Assembly: GCF_028858725.1 (NCBI RefSeq)
Contig: NC_084790.1
Span: 6,932,669-6,996,668, forward strand
Length of the DNA: 64,000 nt
Origin: Colius striatus
Taxonomy: Eukaryota > Chordata > Aves > Coliiformes > Coliidae
Reading direction: 5' to 3'
Positions 10,501-22,500 of this stretch are shown piece by piece (position 1 is the first letter of the stretch; each line of letters begins with the position of its first letter). A model generated the notes under the pieces. The model worked only from the letters and a program-made list of their open reading frames with translations, made no database searches and was not told where the DNA came from. Made by a program: the position numbers and the translations under genes.

Positions 10501-13500
10501 TTGCAAACATTCTGTAATATTTCAAAAATTACCTCCAAGTGGCTTAAGTTTATCAGTAAATTCAACATTTTTCACAAAACACACAAGTAATCCAGCTGAC
10601 TGAAGAGCAGCTGATATGCCTACATGTAGGACAACATGGTGCTTTTTTCTAGTAACCTCACTCTTACATCTGAGAATCACATGCCAGGTACTCCTAAGAG
10701 TGCACAGAAGTAGCTAGTATTGCATTTAAAAAAACTCCACTTTCTAAGAAATAAAGTATCTCAGAGTTTCTTCCTTTGTTTTTTGCCCCCAGACTGCGTA
10801 AGTTTCCGATTGTCTTTTGTTACCTTTACTTTATCTACAATTGGTTTGTTCTCATCAGGGTCCGGTTCCCTCTCTCCCAGGGAATCAGACAGGAGATCCA
10901 AGGCTTCATCCATCTCTTTTCCTCCCTAACAAAGGATAAACACAGCTGTGAAAGCAAATCTGAGGTAAAAATAATTTGTCACTACGCTAAGTCACTACTC
11001 AGTACTGAGTAATGAACTGTCAACTCCAGTCAGCAATGAACAATCAGCTCTCCCTTTACAACTACAATGTAGTGCAATAGCTGGGGCGGGGCGGGGGGGG
11101 GGACACACAGAACATTTAGACCTATAGAAACTTAATTTCAAGATGGGGTTATGGAATTTATTTTAATGGCTTTGTTTTGGTTCACATAAGCCTAACTGAT
11201 CTAACGTGAGCAGTTCTATGAAAAGATTGGGTCTTGGCAATTCCTTTTCATGTTTCAAACATCATTATCACTGCAGACTTTATCTTCACAGTATGTATGG
11301 TCTTTTGCTAATTCACAACAGTCTCCTTCAAGCACTGGCTAGGAAAAAAGCCCTTAAAAACAAGTAAAACCCATGTGTGAAGAGCTTTATATTCCCTTTC
11401 AAGTTAGGCTGGGAACACCAGAGGGAGCTCCTGCTGCACATATCAACGCGAAGGATCCAGACAGGGAACACCACTAGAAATGAAACCACAGAAGTTCTCC
11501 TGATTCTCTCCCTAAAAGGAGGCTATAGAGCTGCCTGTCCCTCCATTAACCTTGGGCTCCTGCTTTTATAGGCTTCACAGATGACTTTACTGCTCTGGTA
11601 ATAACTGTGTTATAATTTTAAGTGTTCCCACCACCTAACCAGGAACAGAGAGGTGTGGTTCAGCTCAAAGCCCAAGCCTACAGATGAAGCCACTTGTGCA
11701 CAACTAAATACCCACAATGACCCACAGCAAGGAAAGCTACATGGCCTCTGATGTCCTCAGCAACTCTGGAGGAAGCAACACAGGACAGGGCACCTTATCC
11801 CCACGCGCAGGCAATGGGGTTTCCAACTTTCCAAGGCAAGCTGAAACACGACCACGGACAGAACTTGGACTAAAGGGCCACAACAGTCTTTAAAGACATC
11901 TGATCACAAAGCTCACTCAGAAACTTACTCCTTTTTCTTCCTCCCAGCGGGAACACCTTCTTTCTTTCAACAGGCAGTATTAGCAATACATTACTGCACT
12001 TGGCATACATACTGATAAAAGCATTTGGATCATGCTCCCACCTCTCCTCATTACTCAGGTCTGAGATAAGGGTGTGTGGAAGAGGCTGCTTACTGAGGCA
12101 GATGCTGGAGGAGCCGCTGAGTGCACAGAAGGAACAGCAGCAGCAGAGATAACCTCTGAGGAACCTGAGGGCACTTCATGCTCCTTGGTTTTCTGAAACA
12201 AGACTCAGCATCATTACTAATAGGGAGCACTAAGAGAAAAACATGCGTCAAGTGCTATGCCCTTGAAAGGCACTGCCATGCAGTTTATTTGTAGGACATT
12301 ATATTCATTAGAAGCTCTACTTATTTCAGATTGAAACCCCTTCCAGAGAAGCACTGCACAACTGTTTCACATCTCAGTTTGCTCAAGTTCAATCTTCCAC
12401 CTCAACTCTCAGGTTAAACGCTGGCATACCTTAAGTCAGAGGCAGGTTTAACATGACTTCAGAGGAGCTGAGATTTCACCAAGCCCACTTACAATTAACA
12501 CTCTTAAAATTCTCAACTGCAAAGCATTACTTATGCGAGCAACTGGTAAAATATGACAACTAACTTACCTAGATTTTTTTCTTATTATTAAATTCCTGCT
12601 CTCCTATTTATTTATTGCAAATAGTAGTTTAAATTTTTAGTTACTGATTTTTAAGAGTTTGTGTCATCTTTAAGGGAAACAAATAAAATGCTAAGATTAT
12701 TGAAACAACGTGAAAATAAAGCAGGGTTTCAGAAATATATACTCACCTTTATTACCATTGTTGTAGGTGCAGATGGTGATGGAGAAGAGGAAAATCCTTT
12801 CGTCAAACCCTCTAAAAGATCATTTTCACTCATAGGCTATTATTGAAAAGACAAAAAAGAAGGCTTTTAAGCCTTTTCACCTATTAAGTAAGCAGATAAC
12901 AGTCTATGTTTTTAAACTGAAGACTGGGAAAGTTTGCTGACATTTGGTTGATTCATGAATGAAACATCTATGTGAATATTCACTTTTTTTTACCTGGGCC
13001 TTTTCTTCCTGTTTTGGTAAGAGTGGTTTTCCGTCTTTATCCTACAAAAGAAAAATCTCCGCACAGTAAACCAAGTGGTCCTTAAATGGTCACTGAGAGC
13101 ATGCACTGAACAACAGAGAGTATTACACAAGAAAACCATCTAACCAGCAATTTCCAGCATCTCCTGCTGTTACTCAAGGTGTCAGTTACAAAATCAAGGC
13201 CCTGTAAGTTAGAAACATCTGAGTGCTGAAAGTGATTCAGTGGGTGGGAATCTGAGCTTCCTTCCCTAACTCTGCATTTCAATTTCCATGGAAATAGCAA
13301 AATTAATAGATAAAATCCTGGCTTCCTGACTGGTAACAGTAGTTCTGGATGAGGACTCCAGAAAGCCTGTCCCATTTCACAACAGCAGCTGTAGCTGGGG
13401 TACGTTGTACAAGTCTTGGCTATACCTAAGCAGCCTCTTTAGGTCATATGAGGCATGTGGTGATGTTTGTTAAACATACCACCTTGAAGCACCTTTTTTT

Positions 13501-16500
13501 TCTAACATCTTTGACCACTCCCAATTTATTAAGCTCTAAAACAGAAAATGCCAATTAAAGACTGCAGTGCACTACTCTCACTCAGCATTAATTCGTCAAA
13601 TCACAGGATGGTTTGGGTTGGAAGGGACCTTAAAAATCACTTATTTCCAATGACAGATGTCAGATATTCAGGAACGGTAGTTTTTACATACTATAGAACT
13701 GCCAACTAAACAACACCATTTTGAAATTAAATGGGAGTTTCAGTTTCACCCATATCTTCAGAGAAATGAAAGTAAAACTAAGACAGCACATTAAATAAAT
13801 TACTTTGGCTTCTGTTAATCTATACTCTGGAGGAATTGTTTCTTCATCTTCACCCAGTTTCTCACGTTTTTCCTTTTTGGTTTTCTCCTATGAAGGCAAA
13901 ACAAAAGCAGTATTAAAACAAAAAAACTACATCCCAAAAGCAAGTTTTCAAAGTCTTCAGTCTACTGATTCAAATTAGTCCTTCTAATTCAATCCAACAA
14001 CCAGATAGAAATCTCAGAGATCAACAGCATTGCACAGACAGACACACATGGACAAATAACAGAATAGTATTAGAACTCTTGACTTTTTGAGAAATCAACA
14101 GCTAGCTGGGCTGAATGCAATGGAAGGCTGAACAGAGAAACTGGTAGCCAATCTCAAAAGTACTACCCTCCATATAAGTTATGATGGAAGATGACAACTA
14201 AGAAGAGGTACTTAAGTCAACTTTGGGAACTTTGATTTGAGAGAGTTCCAGCCCACCAAAAGTGCCATCCTCTCTTTTCCTGGCTTCAGTTGATACCATC
14301 TGGCCCATGGTTTGGGGTGGCAATAGTGAATACACACATTTCAGTGACTTACTTAGGGACCCTTGTTAAAACAAGGTAAGTGTCACTCCAAAGTTTTAGG
14401 TATCATTCTGAATTTAAACAAACCACCATAAATTTGTTTCCTTTTGAAAAAGAATCACACTGAATGCTACCTCTGATGTGCACGTTAATTCTGCTTTGGT
14501 TCTGCAGTAAGACACTAAGCAAGTGCTGTTTTCATAAGCTGAGGGAACTACTGCAGTGTGGCAGGCAAAATTATTAAAGACAATTTAGTCACTGCATTGA
14601 AATCCTACTAGTACTTACTAAGCAGAACACAAGCGGTTTCCTAAGTAAATTTTGTTTTTAAAAAAGTTTAAACATCACATTCAAGTTGTTCCCAGCCTGA
14701 GGAAGCACATTAATGCTTCAAATAATTACAACAGTGTATCTTGTAAGTCTGATTGTTTCTCTACCTTCACTTTGTCCACAGCAGGTTTCTTTTCATCTGG
14801 ATCAGGCTCCCTCTTTCCTAAGCTACTGGACAAAGCCTCCAGAGCTTCATCTGACACATGACCAATCTGTAAGGGTATCGACACAGTAAAAAAGATGTTT
14901 GAGTTTGGAGTTCAGCTGCAGCTAAACAAACTTGTTCATTTACTATCACTGCCAGCCACATAGTACTTATGGTAGAAAATGAAAACTAAACTAAGAAAAA
15001 ACTGTCACATGTCTCTCCCTAACTGTCTTCACATTATTGGGAGCTGCTGAGTTCAGGGCATAAAGAAACTTTGACAAGGTTGCTCCATAAAAGGGGCTCA
15101 CCTTTCCAAAGACTGACTCATAGCTAACATGTTCCACAGTATGGGAGTGCTTATTTCTTTTGTTTTTAATAGAAGCTTATATATTGCGAGACAAGACACA
15201 AGAATATCAGCCATTAATGGATCCTTTTTTTTGCGGAATTTGTCTTTTCCTTCAGTTCACAAATGGCGTCCCTTTTAGAGCATTGTGAGTTAAGAGTAAA
15301 CGACAAAACCTGCCAGTTTGACTTCTTCTATTAAGAAGGTCACGGAACTTTCCCATTCAGTTTGTGCTCACCGTTCTTTGTGGCTTGACTCTCAAGGAGA
15401 AGAATATGCAACACTGCCTCTTGGAAACATGCTACACCATTGTCTAAACAAAGCATAGAGTTTCACCTTAGCTCCAGCTAAAACTACTCACTGAAGACGC
15501 AGGTGATGGAGCTGAAGACTGCACAGTGCAAGCTGTGGCACGAGGGACTACTTCATCCTCGGCAGCTTTTGCAGACACAGCATCTGAAGGCTTCTGAAAC
15601 AGAAATGTTACACTGCGTATTACTGAACATGCTCAGAAATCAAAAATGTACCTGTTAAGTAGCTAGTTTTTTAATACAGTACAAAATAAGAAAGAAAACT
15701 CTAAATTTACAGGTTGAAGCTCCTCAATTATAGACTAAGCACCAATATTACATGTTCCACTGAGGCAATGGAGTGGGGAAAACAGAAAAAACCATTTTCC
15801 TTGAAAGAACAGTGGCAGCATTACGCAGTTTTAGCAAAACTATCAGTGTCAGCATCTTCAGTGAACTTGAAAGACATACTTTGGATGTGCTGCTGGGCTT
15901 CGATGGTTTGGATTGTACTGCAGGCTGTGCAGGGCAGGCAAAGTCTTTAGAAAATTCATCAGCAAGAGCAGATTCACTCAAAGGCTGCAAGAAAGACATA
16001 TGTGGCACAGGTTACTCACTGCCTGTTTTCAACATTTTTTTGAGAATTATATTTCAGCTACTCAGAAAGCAGGAAAACTTTTGGAACCTACATCAAAATA
16101 ACCTTTCACTTATCTGTGCAACAAAATAGCATGGATTTTGCAGTAGATAAAAATTTAGAAAATCATCTTTCAGAATGAGTCAGTTGCTTTGTTATCAAAA
16201 GCCAGTATGACATCAAGAACATTATGTTCCATAATGTTTTCAGTGTTACTGAAAAGGAAAATAAAGCCTCTCAATGAGGGGAAAAAAAAAAGAGAATGCT
16301 AATATCTACTAGATAATATTTACTATAACATCATCATGTTGTTATAATACCTCAAGAATAAATTATATATAGGCACTGGAAAGCTGCATCACCAGATTGC
16401 AATTCTCATGTTTGGTTTTTTTTCCAGCAGAAGCTGAGCTCCCCCAGAGGTAGTGTCACCCTGAAGTTCTCCTAGCTTGTGCACTGACTGCTGACACTTC

Positions 16501-19500
16501 ATTGTTTTCACTGTGCATGTTTTAGGCAAAAGTGAATAAACTTGCAGTCTTAATTCCCTGTGGTATGCCCTATTCCAATATGTTGACACTATGTGATTTA
16601 TACACTTCTATGATCTATTACTAATGTCTCTTGGGATCCTTCGAACTACCATTACCCCAAAATGTTGCTAGCAGTGACAGTCATTCACTTGCTATGTAGA
16701 ACTCAGTCAGGATTCACTCGGTCAAATTCACACTTATAAAATGACATCTGCAAAGGAAAGTCTCTTATTTTCTATCCCCCTGTCTGTTCCTTGTCCATTA
16801 GTGCCCCTAAGTCTTTATAAAATGTCTCCTCACATAAGGCCCCACTTCTCAATCACTATATTAAAAAAGCTTTTAGGCAGTAACAACCTTTTTTTGCAAC
16901 TGTAATGACACAGCATGTGCTTAAGTGTATGCAGACCAGAGACCCAAAGTGACAGAAGTCCTAGATGAAGTCATGAAGAAGAACATGGCATTCATCAGAA
17001 ATCAAGTAAGAACCATGATGCAAGGTTTTTCAGCTACTAGCATAACCTTTTTGTTCTGATGGTTTTGGTTTCACAGATCTAAATTTCTGCTGATGGCATG
17101 GGAACACTGGTGAACACTTCTTGCTCAGGATCGCCTCCTCCAAATTACAAATAGCAAAGTAGTGTTGAAAAAAATACTTCAACACATTGACTTTGATACC
17201 ACTGTGATTCACCTAGAGCACAAGTGCTCAACTACATAATTACACGTGTGTCTCTGACAGGTAGACCTGGAAAAGCACAGGAATACTTTTTGTCCTACTA
17301 ACCACTTAATTTTAGACGTAAGACCTCTTGATGCTGAGTTCATCACCTGCTTTGTATTGGGATTTGGCCAAACTATGAACCAATCTCCCTTGGCTCAAGC
17401 CATGTTCCTCTTCTGCAGACTTTATCTTTGTGTGCCATCTTTTTTGTGCTTCTGGTGAACCAGGAAGCTTTGTCTCCTAGTGTTAGTACCCACTCCCCTC
17501 AGAGCACAGCTGTGCTCTTTCTATGACATACTTGGCAGGTGTTCCTTCTGTGTTGCTCTCATAGAACATCCACTCAAGACAACCACATGTCTAAGACTTG
17601 ACACGCAAACCTTTAGAAGTGTAAAGTCCTTTCATTACTGCCTTTGAATTCCTCGATATTTCAAGCCTGAATAATACAAAGGACTTCACACTTCTGCTAA
17701 GAAGGCATAGTGTCATTCACTCAGAAGATGCCAACCTTCACACTCCTTTCAGAACAGAGGTTTCCTGTACTGTTTCAATTTTGGTAGCACTCCTCAAATC
17801 ACAGTATTCCCAAAGAGGAGCTCTCAGTTTCTTCAGTGCACAGCTCCTTTGCTTTTCCTAAGTTTTTATTTCTTCCTATGCGTTTTAAATTAACCTTTGT
17901 AACCATCTCTTTCAGTCTTTTCATTCTGTCTTGCACTTTCTAGGCCATAACTGGTATTTTTTTGCAAAGACCAAGTTGTTCTTTGTGATAAGGAAAATAT
18001 CCACAGCAGTTTTTCCTTCTTTCCAGTTGTGTTCCTTTACATTTGAAGACTAATGAGAGGAAACTGTCAAGAAAACAAGTTTTTCCTGACTTGTGTCTCT
18101 GTCCTTCAACACTTGCAGAATACCTTACACTTACGCTAACTCTTCCTACAGCTTTTCTTTGTGTCAGCAGCTGCTTCTGTAACTCTCTCCTATCTTAGTA
18201 ACTTTTTTTTCAACAATCTTTTATTGTTATCAGTTGTCCATTCACAGTCAATGAATTTCAAAAAAGTCCAACTTTTATATGACAGTTCAGATTAGCAGGT
18301 TTTGGGCAAGGAAGTGAAGATCAGAGACTTACATAATGTCACAGAGGGAAGTGATGACAGAGAGGGAGAAAACAGGTTATCTATTCACACTCCTACAATA
18401 TTGTCAGTTTTCTAACCTTAGGTTTTTCTTCAGGCTTTGGCAATATTGGTTCTCCATCTTTATCCTAAAAGCAAAGTAAGCGTTATTGACATTTTTCCAT
18501 TGTTATAAAGAGTGCCACACTCCATCATCACCACCAAAATAATACAACATAAACAATGCACACAAGGTGAAACGAGTGACACAGTAATAGGAATTCCCCT
18601 AAAAAGATGGAATTCTTACATGGCCAGTTAAGTGGATAAAAAAAGCAAATGTGATGTCAGCACAATACAAATGGGCCAAGAAGTGTTCATTCCTACCAGC
18701 ATCAATATGAAGCAGGAATTAATTCCATAGTAAACCAGCAGGAATTCATCCAGTAGCAAAGCAAGCTTTGAATGCAAAAGATAAACTTTTGCACTTGAAT
18801 AACAGAGGGTTAAATCCAAGGTCTGTAGTCAAGTAGTCCTGAAATCTCTAAAAAGAGGGGTAAAACCTGCTCCTTTCAAAAAAGAATGTTGACAGTCAGC
18901 TGCAGCAAGGGCAGTTTATACAGCAGCCTTACTAACATCAGTTAGATACTAACAACTGTTGCAAAAACTTTCAATTATTAACTTTATGGAAAACATATCT
19001 CAATTCTATTGTTGCTTTGCTTATCCTTGAATCTAAAAAAGTAAGTGTAATTTTCATACCACAATAGTGTTTCAAGGTTACATTATAAACTGGTATCTAA
19101 GAGCTCTTCTGTAAAGAGATGGATTTTAAAACACTGGGGTTTAATGTCAGAAACAAGTAACACCACCCTTGCAGAAGGCATAAGCAGCCTGGGAAGATCA
19201 GACTTCTGCTCAGCATGCCTGAAAAACCCAGTCATGTCCACAAAGGAAGGGAAGGGAACTAGAGATAAATCAACTGCAGAAAACCATTGATTAAACACCC
19301 GTTTTGCTTGTCTTCCCCATGTTGTTTCCCTTTCTGTGGCAACAGAAAGTGTCAGTGCCTGATTTACAAAGCAATGGAGATTTGAAAAACTTACCAGCTC
19401 TGGTGTTAACCTGTACTCTGGAGGTATTGTATCATCACGTTCTCCAGCCTTTCTTTCTTTTTTCTCTTTAGCTTTTGCCTTATAAAGACAGAATAGAGAA

Positions 19501-22500
19501 ACACACTCAGAGAAATTAAAACTCAACTGTCAAGACTCTTCAGTTTACTGTTTGAAGCAGCACTAACATCAGATAAAATTATTCCGTATATCAAGACACT
19601 AAAATTCCTCAGTTTTCTCCTTTCAGATTTCTGTGGTAAAATCATCATGGTTTAAGACTCAATGCCATATGTGAACATGGCCATATTATTTGAAATTCTC
19701 AAATACTTCAGACACTGTTCAGAGACCTAACTTTGTGGTAGGCACTTTCAGAATTTGAAGCATACAAAATCCTCAAGTCTCCTTGTATTTCATCACACTG
19801 ATTATAGAAGCTGTAGCTCTATCTTTTTCCATCAATGTTACCCAGACTTACTGAATCTGCAATACAACATATGAGTTTTTTCCTCAAAATTTTGCTCTAA
19901 CAGCTTCTACCAGCAACAAATTATACTCTATTATTTCTCTCTTTGCTCTGAGCTACAGGTGAAGATAGAGGGAAACAACTGATATTAGCAGAGTTACAGG
20001 GAGAGTTTGCAAAACTAAACTAAAAAGTCAAAGTTGAATGTGCAAACACAAGGCTACTGTTAAAAACCCAACCGCTGAAGAAATACTGAAGTCTTAGGTG
20101 ACAAAGTGAAAGGCAACACTCAGATTATGATGATAATGAAGTCTGATGGAAAAAGTAGTACACACACTGAAACCCACAGAAGTTAATTAAAAATCAAACA
20201 GTAAATATATGCAAAACAACAGCTTGCTGTAAATTGTTCCTAGTGCTTGCAGAAAAAAAAAAATAGCAACAATAGCAAACACAGGGACAGAGATACGTAT
20301 GCTTGCTTGTACAGTCAAACTAAAAGCTTATCATTTTCCAGACCATTTTACTACTAGCTGTTCTGCCTGTATTCACTCATGATTTCTCCATTTTTTAATC
20401 ACATATTACTCAGACACTCCTTAGGCCTTTGACATGAAAGTCATTTTGTTACTATTTTACACATTTCCACAGTATCTAACAACGAGGACTCAAGATTCCA
20501 CAGGATAGTCTAAAAGCTGCTGCAAAAAGATGAAGATAATACCTCTGACACTTCTACAACAGGGGTAAGATCTTCTTCAGGTTCAGGTTCAGGTCCACCA
20601 AGAGTATCAAGAAGAGCTTCCATTGCATCTTCTTTACTTTCCTGTATTTAAGAGAACACACAAATAATTTCATTATTTCTTTCATTTGACATGGGTTTTA
20701 TTTACATACATTTTATGCTGCATAGGAAGCAAACAGCCAGCACCAGACTGGTTGTTTCTATTTGTCTTTACCTGATCTCTTTAATACATTGCAGGATATG
20801 ACAAATTATGTGATAAGATTAGCACAATCTAATCACGACATATCATAGAATCACAGAATGGTAGGGGTTGGAAGGGACCTTTAGAGATCATCTAGTCCAA
20901 CCCCCCTGCAGAAGCAGTTTCACCTAGATCAGGTTGCATAGGAACATGTCCAGGTGGGTCTTGAACACCTCCAAGGAAGGAGACTCCACTAAGGAGAGGG
21001 AAAAAGAAAAAAAAAAGGGGAAAAAAAAAAAGGCAGAACAGTATCTCACACACAATTGCCACACGTATCATGAACCCAGAAAGTGTAAGGTCTAACTTGC
21101 TCTCTACAAAGGAAAAAGGGTGTCTAAAACATGAGAAAATTACATAATATCCAAGTTTTAAACACACCTCACAAAGCTAAGAAAACATTTTTCTAGTCTA
21201 TTGCCCCTAGTCAGAAGAACCACAAGTACTCTGCAGAAGAATAATATCTGACCCACCAACACTAGATCTTTAAGGCACAGCAGTCTGAGCAATTGCAATT
21301 CCTACTGTTCCTCTACTTTCTATGATAAACAGAACTGAAAATGAGAATCTCCACAAGATCAGGTACACACAGAATACGATATATTATTGTTAATAGGAGC
21401 CCCTGTCCTGCGGAGACAGGCTAAGAGAGAGCTGGGGGTGTTCAGCTTGGATAAAATTCTAAGGAGACCTTACAAACAGCCACCAGTCCCTAAAGGGGTG
21501 ACGAAGAAATCTGGGGAGGGATTTTGTACAAGGGTCTGGAACGACAGAACAAGGGATGATGGCTCCAAACTGACAGAGGGGAGATTTCAGCAGGAAGTTC
21601 TTCCCTGTGAGACTGGTTAGGCACTGGAACACATTGCCCAGAGAGGCTGTAGCTGCCCCATTCCTGGAAGTGTTCAAGGTCAGGTTGCAGGGGCTTGAAG
21701 CAGCCAGATCTGGTGGACGGTGTCCTTGCTCATGGCAGAGGCGTTGGAATTAGATGGTCTTTAAGGCTCCTTCCAACCCAAACCACTCTGTGATTCAATG
21801 AGATTTTAATTAGAGAATAACCAGTCATAGAATTACTATATGTACCTCTTTTGATTTTGTCTTCTTCTCATTAGGAGGAGCTGAGGTCTTGACTGAACTT
21901 GCTGCCTGTGCTTGCACAATTTCTCCTTCCTTAACTGGTTTCTATGAGAGAGATGTAATTACAGAAAGTTTACAAAAATAAAAAAAAGGAGAAAGTTGTC
22001 AATATAATTTTGAAGTGAAATATGAAGATAATGACAAAGTTTCGGTGCAATGAAAGTGTGCAATGCCAAGAAAAACATCTATACCTCTGTCAGACCTGTC
22101 TTCTTTTCTTCAGCAGAAGCAGTACCACAGACAAAGTCTGATGACAGAGCCTCTGCAAGCTCATCATCTGTCATCGGTTTCTGAGTAAGAAATTGCAAAC
22201 TAGGTTATGATTATTGAAGCCAAATATCAATGCTGTCAAACACAGTTTGAAATCTGAGCATTCTCCAAGCTTAGTCACACAATGACCTCATAAGCAAATG
22301 CTGCTGTCACAGAAAAAACAAAGATATTTCCCCTCACTGGCTGATTCATTTTTCAGATAAGCTTGTATTTTTGTATCTAAACTTATAAACACTAAAATTA
22401 AGCTGGCTCACAGAATTCTCTTGCTAAGTATAGAAATTCAATCTCTGCTAAAGATGTTAAGAAGAGACTCCTGCATGCACAGCTACAATTTCTTCCATTT

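Larger units (their letters stand above)
9179..12746 (-). other. CAST: CAST introns 24, 23 and 22
   Basis: Covers 9179-10823, 10926-12093 and 12193-12746. Apart from the G-run at 11083-11102 I saw no repeat family, RNA gene or extra exon. Confidence 0.65.
20642..21845 (-). other. CAST: CAST intron 13 (two CR1 pieces)
   Basis: Holds a minus-strand CR1 3' fragment, an adjacent polypurine tract and a plus-strand CR1 3' fragment. Confidence 0.8.

Noticed and set aside
19083..19526. 147-codon minus-strand frame
   Set aside because: It is CAST exon 15 (19395-19478) read through into both introns, not a separate gene.
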